64,000 nt of DNA from JACKHO01 sp041398745. GTDB lineage: Bacteria > Planctomycetota > Planctomycetia > Planctomycetales > Planctomycetaceae. The DNA lies in contig JAWKUB010000008.1 in the NCBI GenBank assembly GCA_041398745.1, positions 408,560-472,559 of the forward strand. Reading direction: 5' to 3'. The notes beneath the pieces were generated by a model. The model was given only the letters and a program-made list of their open reading frames with translations. It was not told where the DNA came from and did not search any database. Both the position numbers and the translations under genes were made by a program. Positions 1 to 9,208 of the stretch are shown here, in pieces; the stretch's first letter is position 1; each line of letters opens with the position of its first letter.

Positions 1-1
1 C

Positions 2-196
2 GAGCGACTGATTGCTGCCGGACTTATTCCAACGGGAAAGCATCCGCAGCGTGATTTGGTGGAAGTTGTCGAAGTTCCCACGCATCCCTGGTTCGTCGCC
101 GTGCAGTACCACCCCGAGTTCAAATCGAAACCGTTGGCACCGCATCCACTGTTCCACGATTTCGTGGGTGCTGCCATTGAACGCCATCGCCGTTAG
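2..196 (+). CDS. pyrG: CTP synthase, C-terminal end (partial)
   Basis: This is the last 64 residues of CTP synthase, which makes CTP from UTP, ATP and glutamine in pyrimidine synthesis; the rest lies left of the window. What remains is the end of the class I glutamine amidotransferase domain. The segment QYHPEFKSKP carries the catalytic His and Glu of the Cys-His-Glu triad, followed by the family's typical PHPLF and a basic C-terminus. The frame is open from base 2 to TAG at 194-196. A sulfatase follows on the same strand after 27 bases but is functionally unrelated. Confidence 0.88.
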   Translation, partial: ERLIAAGLIPTGKHPQRDLVEVVEVPTHPWFVAVQYHPEFKSKPLAPHPLFHDFVGAAIERHRR

Positions 197-223
197 TTAT
201 TGACTCAACTCACAGGTTGGTTG

Positions 224-1654
224 ATGAAGAGAATTTGCCCGCGCCGTTTGTTTCTGGCATTTCTGGGACTACTGAGCCTGTTGACAGTGCAAGCCAGCGG
301 CGCAGAGCATCCCAATATTCTGTTCATCTACACTGATGACCAGGCGCCAACCGCGGCTGGTTTTGCAGGGAACGACGAACTCAAAACGCCAAACCTTGAT
401 CGCCTCGCGGCCGAAGGATGCATTCTTCGCAATGCCTTCACAACCACTCCCGTTTGCAGTCCGTCACGCGCGGGGCTTGCTGCCAGTCGCTACGGGAGCG
501 AACTCGGAATTCTCGATTGGATTAATCCGAATTCCGAGCAGGAATTGGGACTGAATCCTAACACGGTCACCTGGATGGAATTGCTCCAGGAGGCAGGGTA
601 TCACACCGGATTGTTCGGGAAGTGGCACCTGGGGACGCAGACACAGTATCACCCGACGTTGACTGGCTACGACACGTTCATGGGAATCTTGGAAGGCGGT
701 TGTCCGCCGAAGGATCCCGTCCTCGAAGTCGATGGCCACAAAGAAAAGCAGTCGGGGTTCACGGTCGACCTTGTGACCGAAGCCGCGATGGATTTCATCG
801 AAGCGAACAAGTCCGAGCCGTTTCTCGTTTCACTGCACTACCGCGAACCACACGCGGCCTGGCTCCCAGCCCGTGATGAAGACTGGCTCCCCTATCGCGA
901 TCTCGACCCCACGCTCCCTGATCCAGGCATCGAAAACCTGGATACCCAGCGCGTCAAGAAAATGACGCGCGAATACTACGCCAGCGTGGCCAGTGTGGAC
1001 CGCAACGTGGGACGCGTGCTCGATTTACTGGAGCAACTCAAGCTTCGGCACCAGACCATTGTCATTTTCACCAGTGACCATGGTTACCATAACGGCCACG
1101 CCGGTTTGTGGTTCAAAGGGAATGCGCAATGGATGCTCACCAAACTGCCCGAGCAACAGTGGCCAAACATTGCCCCAAAACAACGTCCAAATTTGTTTGA
1201 TCAGGCTCTTCGCGTTCCTACCATCGTCTCCTGGCCGAACGTAACTCAACCCAACAGCGAGTTGAATGAGTGTGTCACCAACCTCGACTGGTATCCCACG
1301 CTACTCAGCATCGCCGGAGTCGAATTACCCGCAGACATCCATATCCACGGACGTGATTTCACTCCGCTGCTCAAGGGGCAAGAGACCAACTGGAACAACG
1401 AATTCTACTGCGAGTACAGCATGCGTCACGGAGCGACCACCGACATGCGCGGCTGGCGGACGCCGGAGTGGAAACTCATCATCGACTCCGCAAATCCCGG
1501 CCGCGCTGAGTTGTACGACCTGAAAGCCGATCCCCGCGAATTTGAAAACCTCATCGACTCGGCAGACCCCAGTCACATCGCGGTGCGTAATCAGCTTACT
1601 GCCAAAATCGAAGCGCACGTGAAGCAGCTCGGCATCGCTACTCAGGCCCGTTAG
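224..1654 (+). CDS. Secreted sulfatase (formylglycine type)
   Basis: A 476-residue sulfatase that should hydrolyse sulfate esters, probably on polysaccharides, outside the cytoplasm. Residues 1-27 form a signal peptide (basic MKRICPRR then a hydrophobic run). The metal-binding start NILFIYTDDQ follows, and Cys78 in CSPSR is the residue converted to formylglycine. Further along are GKWHLG and a TSDHG metal-ligand motif. An in-frame TTG exists at 200, but the ATG at 224 gives the better signal peptide. The substrate cannot be read from sequence. The maturing enzyme (FGE or anSME) is not in this window. Confidence 0.9.
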   Translation: MKRICPRRLFLAFLGLLSLLTVQASGAEHPNILFIYTDDQAPTAAGFAGNDELKTPNLDRLAAEGCILRNAFTTTPVCSPSRAGLAASRYGSELGILDWINPNSEQELGLNPNTVTWMELLQEAGYHTGLFGKWHLGTQTQYHPTLTGYDTFMGILEGGCPPKDPVLEVDGHKEKQSGFTVDLVTEAAMDFIEANKSEPFLVSLHYREPHAAWLPARDEDWLPYRDLDPTLPDPGIENLDTQRVKKMTREYYASVASVDRNVGRVLDLLEQLKLRHQTIVIFTSDHGYHNGHAGLWFKGNAQWMLTKLPEQQWPNIAPKQRPNLFDQALRVPTIVSWPNVTQPNSELNECVTNLDWYPTLLSIAGVELPADIHIHGRDFTPLLKGQETNWNNEFYCEYSMRHGATTDMRGWRTPEWKLIIDSANPGRAELYDLKADPREFENLIDSADPSHIAVRNQLTAKIEAHVKQLGIATQAR

Positions 1655-1845
1655 CTCGAACAAGTCAGTCTGGTATTTGGCCTTCGACGACCAGTTGCCG
1701 AGCGGTTTATAGCAGTTTTGTCTTGAATGCCCGGGGGCGTGAGTCCATACTCGGGGGGTCAAAATCGTCCCGTCATGGACCTCGCGTGTAGGTTTCCACA
1801 TTGCACTGGAAGACTGCCACGCAAATTCCCTTCAGGAGGCAACTC

Positions 1846-2928
1846 ATGTCCCATTCTGTGTTATCGATCGCTGCGGCCATTGTGCTCGCATTACCCTTCA
1901 ATGTGAATGCCCAGTTTGGAGGTGGTACTCAACTCGGTGGTGGTGGATTGGGAGGGGATGGTAGCCCGCCTGTTACGAGCGTCGGTGGACGCGCGGCCTC
2001 GCCGCCGTCTGAGAAGCTGAAGGTGGCACTTGAGTCCAATCTTTCGCTCGATTTCATCGACACGCCTTTCGATGAGTGCGCTGCTTTCATCGCAGACTCG
2101 TTGGCAATCACCGTTAGCGTCAACGAAGCTGGACTCGATGACTGGGGGTTTGCACGTGACACGCCCATTACATTTGCCATTGCAGACGTACCAGCAGAGC
2201 AGGCCATTCGTATGTTGCTGGATCGAAATTCGCTGGGGATGGTGTGTCACGGAGATGTGCTGGAAATAACCTCAGCGGAAGAGGCGGACGAATCTTACTT
2301 CATTCAAATGCATGACATCAGTCAGCTTGTTGGCGCGGGGACAGTTTCTCCAATTGATGCCGATGACCTGACCGATTTGCTCATCGAAGGCATTCCGGAA
2401 TCACTATGGGTTCAATACGACGGTGAAGGTGGAAACTTGCGAGTTGTCGGTGAAGTATTAGTCGTCACGCACAACTTCGAAATTCAAAAGTCGGTCAGTG
2501 AGTTCCTGGATCAGCTTCAAATGTTGCGTAAGTCACAACAGGTCGGCTTTGATCCTGAGGCGTTGACGCTAGCTGCCTACAAAGTAAGCCAACCGATCGA
2601 TCCGAACTTCGGTCCGGTGCCGGAAGGTGCTGCCAAGAAAGATCTGCCGACAGAACTCGTCAGCATCATTTCTACGTCAATCTCTCCAGGTATTTGGTCG
2701 GAAGAAAAGGCCCAGGGTGAACCAGCGATCTGGGCGGTACCTGGAGCCGTAGTCGTTCGTGCCAATGGGGCCGTTCACGGGGAAATTCGAAAGTTCCTCA
2801 AGCCGTTTCAGCAGGAACCTCTTCCCATGTACCATGGGTTTGGTGGTGGATTCGGTGGACTTGGAACCGTACCTGGGGGAGGTGGCGGCGGGCCTGATGT
2901 TCAGCCAGGAGGACAAGGGTTCTTTTAA
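1846..2928 (+). CDS. Secreted protein with STN-like domain and glycine-rich tail
   Basis: A 360-residue protein of unknown role. An AGGAGG box at 1833-1838 fixes the ATG at 1846 over the upstream in-frame TTG. Residues 1-21 are a signal peptide. A glycine-rich linker follows, then at about 65-150 a segment that reads like the STN/secretin N-terminal fold (short domain of alternating strands and helices, with the AEQAIRMLLDR helix and a closing strand VLEIT). The C-terminus is again strongly glycine-rich and ends in aromatic Phe-Phe. STN domains occur in secretins and TonB receptors, but no secretin pore or beta-barrel follows here. Periplasmic location is inferred; function is not known. Confidence 0.75.
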   Translation: MSHSVLSIAAAIVLALPFNVNAQFGGGTQLGGGGLGGDGSPPVTSVGGRAASPPSEKLKVALESNLSLDFIDTPFDECAAFIADSLAITVSVNEAGLDDWGFARDTPITFAIADVPAEQAIRMLLDRNSLGMVCHGDVLEITSAEEADESYFIQMHDISQLVGAGTVSPIDADDLTDLLIEGIPESLWVQYDGEGGNLRVVGEVLVVTHNFEIQKSVSEFLDQLQMLRKSQQVGFDPEALTLAAYKVSQPIDPNFGPVPEGAAKKDLPTELVSIISTSISPGIWSEEKAQGEPAIWAVPGAVVVRANGAVHGEIRKFLKPFQQEPLPMYHGFGGGFGGLGTVPGGGGGGPDVQPGGQGFF

Positions 2929-3465
2929 CAGGAATTTCTTCGATTGCGATTTGCCAGAAATCCGAGAAGAAAACCTACTTGTTCTTCCTATCGGGTGGTC
3001 GTATTCTGCAAATATGAAGGCGAAGTCCTCATCGACCTCTGCGATGTTCGATACCGGACCTTAATTGTCGACCCGACTTACAAACCGCAGGGAACCGATT
3101 GTCTGTGGCAGCGTGTAAATCAGCAGCATTCTCAAGGGAATGCCGACTGCTCACACAAGTCATGGCGGCGGTACCCACCTGACATTGCGGGTTTGTACAA
3201 ACAGGTCCCCCGGCATACTGCGGAGGTTTGTTTCTTTTGTTCCCTTTCCGAGCTCAAAGGGCATTCATTGAGTTGGGAGATTCTGCGCCAGTTTTCGGGT
3301 ATGAGCGGTTTTTCCGTACGCTTCCGGCGAATCTTGAGGCGAGTTGACGCCCTGCCATTTCGGCTGATTGATGGCTTTTGTTGATTTGGTACAATTCGGC
3401 AGTCCGCATTGCATAGCCCCTCGCCAAAGGCTTTCAGGGCTCAAAAGCCTCGAATTACCTACCTC
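2929..3465. other. Intergenic, no gene recognised
   Basis: About 540 bases between the STN-like protein and the response regulator. An open frame spans much of it, but starts with TTG, has no ribosome-binding site and encodes a Cys/Arg-rich sequence unlike a protein family. No clear promoter, terminator or sigma-54 box was found. It may be the regulator's upstream control region. Confidence 0.4.
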
Positions 3466-4872
3466 ATGCCTGAATTGTCCACTGAATCAGACCTGTCGAA
3501 TATCTCTATTAGTGCGCTAATCGTCGATGACGACGAGCCGCATGCGCAGGCTGTCGCCGAGAGCCTGGAACGCTCGAACTGTGAGTGCGTCATCGCAAAG
3601 AGTGGCCGGGAAGGAATCGAGGCAATTGAACGCGACAATTTCGACGTCGTTATTACCGACCTGAAAATGGACGAATTTGACGGCCTGGACATTCTCCGCA
3701 AAACGAAAGAAGAGCTGCCCGACGCGGAGGTCATTGTCCTGACAGCTCATAGTTCCATTCCGAGTGTCGTCACTGCCATGCAAGGTGGCGCTTACACGTA
3801 TCTGACAAAGCCTCTGGACATCCAGGAATTGCGAAACGCGGTGGACAAGGCTTCCGCCCGCATTCGGCTGCTGCGGCGTAACGCAGCCTTGAATCGGCGT
3901 CTGGATGAAAAGTTTGGCTTCGAAGGTGTCATTGGGAACAGCCCGGCTATGAAGCGGGTCCTCGAACAACTCAAGGCACTTGCTCCCACCGACACGACGG
4001 TGTTGATTCTTGGCGAAAGCGGAACGGGCAAAGAGCTGGTTGCCCGGGCACTACACCAGAATAGTTCCCGCAAAAGTAAGCCGTTTGTGCCGCTCAATAT
4101 CTCGGCGCTGCCGGAAAGTATTTTGGAAAGCGAATTGTTCGGTCACGAACAGGGAGCGTTTACCGGTGCTGCGGCGAAGCGTATCGGCAAGTTCGAATAT
4201 GCGAACGGAGGTACACTCTTCCTTGATGAAGTGGGGGAAATGCCGACCGAAACACAAATCAAGTTATTGCGTGTGCTTGAAGATCGCAAAATCACGAGGG
4301 TTGGGTCCAACGACGAAAAGCCCATTAACGTCCGACTTGTTGCGGCGACGAATGCCGATCTGAAAGACGCCATGGAAAAGGGCACTTTCCGGCAGGATCT
4401 CTACTATCGAATTGGTGTGATCACCATTTTTCTACCGCCACTGCGCGATCGTCGCGAAGACATGCCGCTGCTCATTGAGCATTTTGTGAAAGAATTCAGC
4501 AAGCGGCACAAGCGGGAAGTGCAAGGCGTCTCGCGTGCCGCGCGGCAAGTGCTGATGTCGTTCGACTGGCCCGGGAACATCCGGCAAATGCGCAATGTCA
4601 TCGAAGGCATGATTGCACTCGACTCCGATGGCCTCCTCGACGTCGATGACCTGCCGATGGAGCTGGCTGAACTCGCTGGTGAAATCAACGAAGGGGCACC
4701 ACTGGCTTCGGGGAGCGATTTGCTCGTTGGCCGACCCATGGTGGAAGTCGAAAAATATTACATCAGCCGTGCACTCGAGTTGGCCGGCGGAAAACGGGAA
4801 GAGGCTGCCAATATGCTGGGGATTGGCGAACGCACACTGTATCGCAAAATCAAAGAGTTCGACCTGAAGTAG
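3466..4872 (+). CDS. Sigma-54-dependent response regulator (NtrC family)
   Basis: A 468-residue activator with the full NtrC layout. Receiver domain at about 16-130, with acidic pocket D21-D23, phospho-acceptor Asp65 in ITDLKM and Lys115 in the TKP motif. AAA+ domain with Walker A GESGTGKE at 183-190 and the sigma-54 contact loop GAFTGA at 230-235. C-terminal Fis-type helix-turn-helix (EEAANMLGIGERTLYRKI). It should activate sigma-54 promoters after phosphorylation. The ATG at 3466 was preferred to a TTG at 3409. The usual GNVRELRN motif of the family reads GNIRQMRN here. No partner histidine kinase is adjacent, so its signal is unknown. Confidence 0.92.
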   Translation: MPELSTESDLSNISISALIVDDDEPHAQAVAESLERSNCECVIAKSGREGIEAIERDNFDVVITDLKMDEFDGLDILRKTKEELPDAEVIVLTAHSSIPSVVTAMQGGAYTYLTKPLDIQELRNAVDKASARIRLLRRNAALNRRLDEKFGFEGVIGNSPAMKRVLEQLKALAPTDTTVLILGESGTGKELVARALHQNSSRKSKPFVPLNISALPESILESELFGHEQGAFTGAAAKRIGKFEYANGGTLFLDEVGEMPTETQIKLLRVLEDRKITRVGSNDEKPINVRLVAATNADLKDAMEKGTFRQDLYYRIGVITIFLPPLRDRREDMPLLIEHFVKEFSKRHKREVQGVSRAARQVLMSFDWPGNIRQMRNVIEGMIALDSDGLLDVDDLPMELAELAGEINEGAPLASGSDLLVGRPMVEVEKYYISRALELAGGKREEAANMLGIGERTLYRKIKEFDLK

Positions 4873-4902
4873 CCTCCCGGTCAGGTAATGAAACGCTGCG
4901 GC

Positions 4903-5811
4903 CTACTTGTCACTGGCCGTGCCCCAGCCATTCAAAATGAGCCAGTCGGTCGCTCGATCCGGCCATGTGCCAATGACGGAGTTGGGGCGGTGACGCGTGC
5001 CATATCCGTGGCCACCGGTCTGGTAAATGTGTAGTTCGGCCGGAACCTTGTTCTGCTTCAGGCCAATATAGATGAGTGCGGCCCCGACCGAGGTGGAGGC
5101 GTCATCATGCGTATGCACCAGGAAGGCGGGTGGTGTTTTCTCGGTGATTCGAATTTCTTTGAGCAACGCGCCTGTTTCCTGATCCACCACGCGCCAAGGA
5201 TAAACCAGCATCGAAAAGTCCGGGCGGCAAGATTGTTCATCAGTGGCGTCAATCGATTTGTAAGCCGCTACGCCGTCCGCGGTGTGGAGAATGGAGGACA
5301 CCTGTCCGCCAGCTGAGAATCCGAGCACGCCAATTCGATTTGGGTCGAGCTTCCACTCACTCGCACGAACACGGAGCACACGTAACGCCCGTTGACCATC
5401 CTGAAGCGGACGCTTCCATGCCGGCTCGTCCTCAGGCTTTCCCTCGCTCGTGCGGTACCGTAGAACAAATACGGAAATTCCCAGTTCATTGAGCCACGGG
5501 GCCGCCTCAGATCCTTCAAGATCGGGGACGACACGGCTGAATCCACCGCCAGGCATTACCAGAACACCTGTTCTGTTTGGCTTTTCAGCCAGGAAGATAT
5601 CCATGGTTGGACGTCGCACGCTCACTGTGCGAGTAATGGGAGGGTTCTCTCCTTCACGTCGAGGTAAATCTGTCCCGGTTTCGAGGGAGGTCTCGCCGGG
5701 AGCCAAATCGGGCCAAATTGCGACTGGTTCAGCCGCAGTAAGCGCGCCGCCCAGCGCAACCAGAATTCCAAAAATACGTGTGGTAACTCCAAGTGGAAGC
5801 ATTCTGGGCAT
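4903..5811 (-). CDS. Secreted alpha/beta hydrolase, carbohydrate-esterase-like
   Basis: About 302 residues, exported, alpha/beta-hydrolase fold. It carries an oxyanion segment MPGGGF, the nucleophile elbow GFSAGG (Ser) and a late HTHDD / GGHGYG pair that would supply Asp and His. The pattern matches the acetyl-xylan-esterase-like secreted hydrolases common in Planctomycetes. Start is uncertain: ATGs at 5859, 5811 and 5802 are in frame and none has a clear ribosome-binding site. The shorter ones give a more normal signal peptide ending near ALTAAEP. It converges with the regulator upstream (31 bases between stops). Removal of acetyl groups from polysaccharide is inferred. Confidence 0.8.
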   Translation of the reverse strand: MPRMLPLGVTTRIFGILVALGGALTAAEPVAIWPDLAPGETSLETGTDLPRREGENPPITRTVSVRRPTMDIFLAEKPNRTGVLVMPGGGFSRVVPDLEGSEAAPWLNELGISVFVLRYRTSEGKPEDEPAWKRPLQDGQRALRVLRVRASEWKLDPNRIGVLGFSAGGQVSSILHTADGVAAYKSIDATDEQSCRPDFSMLVYPWRVVDQETGALLKEIRITEKTPPAFLVHTHDDASTSVGAALIYIGLKQNKVPAELHIYQTGGHGYGTRHRPNSVIGTWPDRATDWLILNGWGTASDK

Positions 5812-5880
5812 GGTGTAAATCCGTGGGTAGCAAATGAGCGCTGCTGGAATGGGCTTCATCGATGATCAAAGCGAAATCGC

Positions 5881-6819
5881 TCATTCGTCAATTTGGACGG
5901 GCGAGACGAATCCTTCTGGTTTCACGGCCAGTACGGAGCAGGACAAGAGCGGCAGCAGTCGCTCTGCCGTATTACCGAGCAGGAGGCCGGGGAGCCCTGT
6001 GCGTCCCAGCGTTCCCATGACGACCAGCGAAACGTTTTCTTCACGAACTGCTTCCTCGATGGCGAGGTCCGCAGCTCCTGCAACGACTCGGGTTTTTGCC
6101 CCACCAGAAATGGTTCGAATGTCCAAATGGGCGAGCCGGCTTGCAAGGTTTTGTTCGGCTTCGGCACGGATTGCCTGGCGTTGTTCCGCGACGTCAGTGT
6201 CGCTCACGCCGGTGCGGAGGAGGGCATTCTCCTTGATGCTTGCCGTGCTGTGCATTGCGAGAAATCGACCGTCCATGGCACGGGCCAGGTGAACGCCAAT
6301 GTCCAGGACAGTTTCGCCAGTTCGGCTGAAATCATCTGCAGCGAGAATGACTGGGATCTCCTCTTCGGGGTCCGGTCGCGTAACCCAGACAGGGCAAGGG
6401 CATTTTCTCAAAAGTTTCATGCTGGTGCTGCCGAATATCACCCGTTCAGCTGTCCCCTTGCCACGAGTTCCGACGACGACGAGATCGCAATCGGACTTTA
6501 TGACCTCACGAATGATTTCGTACCAGCTTTTACCGAAGGCAAGTCGCGTCGACGCCGTAACGCCCTTCTCTTTGGCCTGGGAGACCAATTCGCTTTGGAT
6601 TCTGGCCAGCGTCCCTTGCGTGCCGACTGCATTTTCCTCAGCCGTCAAAAACGCTTCCGTGTCCGCGACAGGTGCGTTCGTTACAGTCAGAAGAATAAGT
6701 TCCGAAACGCTTTCGACCGATGCGAGCTTGAGGGCACTTTCAAAAGCTTGGCGGGTTGCGATGGGCAACTCGCCATCGATTACATCAATTCCGACTAGAA
6801 TTCGACGAAAACTGGACAT
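5881..6819 (-). CDS. Tandem universal stress protein (two UspA domains)
   Basis: A 312-residue protein made of two universal-stress domains, roughly residues 4-145 and 160-300. Each has the ATP-binding signature G-x2-G-x9-G-(S/T/N): GTRGKGTAERVIFGSTS in the first, GTLGRTGLPGLLLGNT in the second. Such proteins bind ATP and help survival under stress or growth arrest; a precise role cannot be read. An AGGAAGGA box lies just upstream of the ATG at 6819. It is followed 69 bases downstream by the esterase on the same strand, so co-transcription is possible. Confidence 0.9.
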   Translation of the reverse strand: MSSFRRILVGIDVIDGELPIATRQAFESALKLASVESVSELILLTVTNAPVADTEAFLTAEENAVGTQGTLARIQSELVSQAKEKGVTASTRLAFGKSWYEIIREVIKSDCDLVVVGTRGKGTAERVIFGSTSMKLLRKCPCPVWVTRPDPEEEIPVILAADDFSRTGETVLDIGVHLARAMDGRFLAMHSTASIKENALLRTGVSDTDVAEQRQAIRAEAEQNLASRLAHLDIRTISGGAKTRVVAGAADLAIEEAVREENVSLVVMGTLGRTGLPGLLLGNTAERLLPLLSCSVLAVKPEGFVSPVQIDE

Positions 6820-7246
6820 CGGGCGAGTTCCTTCCTGGTAATCACTGGTGTGTGTATGTGTCGCAATGTGAAACCTACTTTGTCGCGGCGCCCATCACAT
6901 GGCATCGCCAGCAAGCACATTTCCCTTCGTCTTCCTATCAACAACATTAAGCTGTCGAGCGAGTAGGATCAACGACGATTACCCCACGATTGTCACGGGT
7001 ACCACGTGGCAAAAAGCGTCCCCGAAATTGTGATTCCCTCCTGTGAGAAAACCGCTGCCGAAGAACTTACGCTGAGGGTGTGTTCATGCGTACACGCTCG
7101 TCGGCTGCGAGGGGCGATTGGCGTTGTCCCTGGCTAGGGGGATGCGGCATCGCCCGTTCCAGAGCTGGATTCGGCCAGCAATGGCTGTGCGAACCCGCGT
7201 CGGGAACCTTTCTCGGAAGTCGCGTGTCGGACGTAGCGTGTTGTCC
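6820..7246. other. Intergenic upstream of tRNA cluster
   Basis: About 430 bases between the divergent stress protein and the tRNA promoter. No credible coding frame. Several small GC-rich inverted repeats are visible but nothing that I can match to a known RNA family. Confidence 0.4.
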
Positions 7247-7274
7247 TTGCAAGGGTTGGCGAGGCCGCTATACT
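7247..7274 (+). promoter_or_regulatory. Predicted sigma-70 promoter of tRNA cluster
   Basis: TTGCAA at 7247-7252 and TATACT at 7269-7274 are separated by 16 bases and lie 28 bases ahead of the first tRNA. This would start transcription at about 7281 and drive the tRNA-Thr/Tyr/Gly/Thr array, possibly reading into tuf. Confidence 0.6.
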
Positions 7275-7301
7275 TCGCGGCTCGTTCCACAGCGTTCGAT
7301 T

Positions 7302-7373
7302 GCTAGTGTAGCTCAACGGCAGAGCACCGGTTTTGTAAACCGGCGGTTGTGGGTTCAAATCCCTCCACTAGCT
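7302..7373 (+). tRNA. tRNA-Thr(TGT)
   Basis: Seven-base acceptor stem GCTAGTG/CACTAGC, D-arm with TAGCTCAACGGCAGAGCA, anticodon stem CCGGT/ACCGG around loop TTTGTAA (anticodon TGT at 7334-7336) and TTCAAAT T-loop. The 3' CCA is not encoded. Confidence 0.95.
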
Positions 7374-7400
7374 CTTTAGTTGAGACGGACGAGAGACTTA

Positions 7401-7482
7401 GGGAGTGTACCCAAGCGGCCAAAGGGGACAGACTGTAAATCTGTTGGCTATGCCTTCGAAGGTTCGAATCCTTCCGCTCCCA
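7401..7482 (+). tRNA. tRNA-Tyr(GTA)
   Basis: Acceptor GGGAGTG/CGCTCCC, anticodon loop CTGTAAA giving GTA, a long variable arm as expected for bacterial tRNA-Tyr (82 bases in all), and T-loop TTCGAAT. The 3' CCA is not encoded. Confidence 0.95.
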
Positions 7483-7573
7483 GTTGACAGGACGGCATTG
7501 ACATAGGAACAATGCGAAAAAATGGAGGAACCTGAACGGTAATGGATTTTGATACAACTTGACACGTTTTTCC

Positions 7574-7645
<72 letters not shown>

Positions 7646-7686
7646 TTTTCAGGATGCTCGTCGATTTGCACGGCGGGGCGTGTGTC

Positions 7687-7759
7687 GCTGCTGTAGCTCA
7701 GTCGGTAGAGTGCGTCCTTGGTAAGGACGAGGTCGTGGGTTCAAGTCCCACCAGCAGCT
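7687..7759 (+). tRNA. tRNA-Thr(GGT)
   Basis: Acceptor GCTGCTG/CAGCAGC, anticodon stem CGTCC/GGACG around TTGGTAA (anticodon GGT), T-loop TTCAAGT. This is the second threonine isoacceptor of the array and the one directly upstream of tuf. The 3' CCA is not encoded. Confidence 0.95.
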
Positions 7760-7904
7760 TACCGGTGCGTTGCCGGTTCTGTCATGTTGGCGTTGGCAGG
7801 AAGTAGTCTTACGGCTGCGGCGCCCTGAATGAAGTAGCGGCTCGCCGCCGCCAGTTTTTTTACCAACACAAAGTCAAAGTAAACGGAAGTTTGGAGCGCT
7901 AGTC

Positions 7905-9101
7905 ATGGCGAAGGAAACATTTCAACGAACTAAGCCGCACGTCAACGTCGGGACAATTGGTCACATCGACCACGGGAAGACAACCCTGACTGCCTCGATT
8001 CTTGCTGTGCAGGCAACCAAGGGGTTGGCCAAGCCAATCGCTTACTCGGAAGTTGCTAAAGGGGGAACGGTTCGCGATGAAACCAAAACCGTGACCATCG
8101 CCGTGAGTCACGTGGAGTACGAGAGCGAAACACGCCACTATGCCCACATCGACTGCCCCGGCCACGCCGACTATATCAAAAACATGATTACCGGTGCGGC
8201 CCAGATGGACGGTGCAATCCTCGTGGTGTCCGCAGCTGACGGACCGATGCCACAGACTCGTGAGCACATCCTGCTCGCTCGCCAGGTGAACGTGCCAGCT
8301 CTGGTTGTCTTCCTCAACAAGTGTGACCTCGTCGATGACGAAGAGTTGCTCGAGCTCGTTGAAATGGAAGTTCGTGACCTGCTCAGCAAGTACGACTTCC
8401 CTGGCGATGACATCACCATTGTGCGTGGATCGGCCAAGCCAGCGCTTGACAATCCTGGCGACGCAACTGCGAATGCCTGCATTGGCGCTCTAATGGACGC
8501 GCTTGACGCCGACATTCCTGAGCCAGATCGCGAAGCTGACAAGCCATTCCTGATGGCAATTGAAGACGTGTTCTCAATTGAAGGTCGTGGTACCGTTGTT
8601 ACCGGCCGTATTGAACGCGGCGTGATCAAGGTTGGCGAAAAGGTTCAAATTATTGGTCTTCGCGACACGCAGGAAACGACCTGTACTGGCGTTGAAATGT
8701 TCCGCAAGTTGCTGGATCAGGGTCAGGCTGGCGATAACGTCGGTATCCTGCTTCGCGGTACCAAGAAGGAAGATGTCGAACGTGGTCAGGTTCTTGCTGC
8801 ACCAAACAGCATTAAGCCACACACCAAGTTCGAGTGCGAAACTTACGTGTTGAGCAAAGAGGAAGGTGGTCGCAAGACACCATTCTTCAGTGGATACCGC
8901 CCACAGTTCTACTTCCGCACAACGGACGTGACTGGTGCAGTGAATTTGCTCGGCGGTGCCGAAATGTGTATGCCTGGCGACAATGTAAAGCTCGAAGTTG
9001 AGCTGATTAAGCCAGTCGCGCTGAACGAAGGTAGCCGTTTCGCTATTCGCGAAGGTGGACGTACCGTCGGTTCCGGCATTGTGACCAAGATTCTTCAGTA
9101 G
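7905..9101 (+). CDS. tuf: Elongation factor Tu
   Basis: A 398-residue EF-Tu, the GTPase that delivers aminoacyl-tRNA to the ribosome. The GTPase motifs are all present: GHIDHGKTTL (P-loop), DCPGHADY (G3) and NKCDLVDD (G4), followed by the two beta-barrel domains ending in GSGIVTKILQ. Length is normal. GGAG at 7893-7896 sits eight bases ahead of the ATG. It stands between tRNA-Thr(GGT) and rpmG, the common bacterial tRNA-tuf-rpmG-secE-nusG order. A strong stem-loop follows the stop. Confidence 0.98.
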   Translation: MAKETFQRTKPHVNVGTIGHIDHGKTTLTASILAVQATKGLAKPIAYSEVAKGGTVRDETKTVTIAVSHVEYESETRHYAHIDCPGHADYIKNMITGAAQMDGAILVVSAADGPMPQTREHILLARQVNVPALVVFLNKCDLVDDEELLELVEMEVRDLLSKYDFPGDDITIVRGSAKPALDNPGDATANACIGALMDALDADIPEPDREADKPFLMAIEDVFSIEGRGTVVTGRIERGVIKVGEKVQIIGLRDTQETTCTGVEMFRKLLDQGQAGDNVGILLRGTKKEDVERGQVLAAPNSIKPHTKFECETYVLSKEEGGRKTPFFSGYRPQFYFRTTDVTGAVNLLGGAEMCMPGDNVKLEVELIKPVALNEGSRFAIREGGRTVGSGIVTKILQ

Positions 9102-9151
9102 TACGGTTTGTTTTCGCCGCGTTGTGCGGCGAGTTCAGGTTAACTAATGAT

Positions 9152-9182
9152 CCAGTGCCCTCAAATTCGGTGAGGGCACTGG
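9152..9182 (+). terminator. tuf: Stem-loop after tuf (terminator or attenuator)
   Basis: A perfect 12-bp stem, CCAGTGCCCTCA paired with TGAGGGCACTGG, with a 7-base loop. It is followed by only a weak T-rich stretch (CTATTTGAT), so it may attenuate rather than fully stop transcription into rpmG. Confidence 0.6.
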
Positions 9183-9208
9183 CTATTTGATAGGTAGTGA
9201 GGCTCAGC

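Noticed and set aside
2944..3384. Frame of 146 codons in the spacer before the regulator
   Set aside because: TTG start, no ribosome-binding site, and no recognisable domain.
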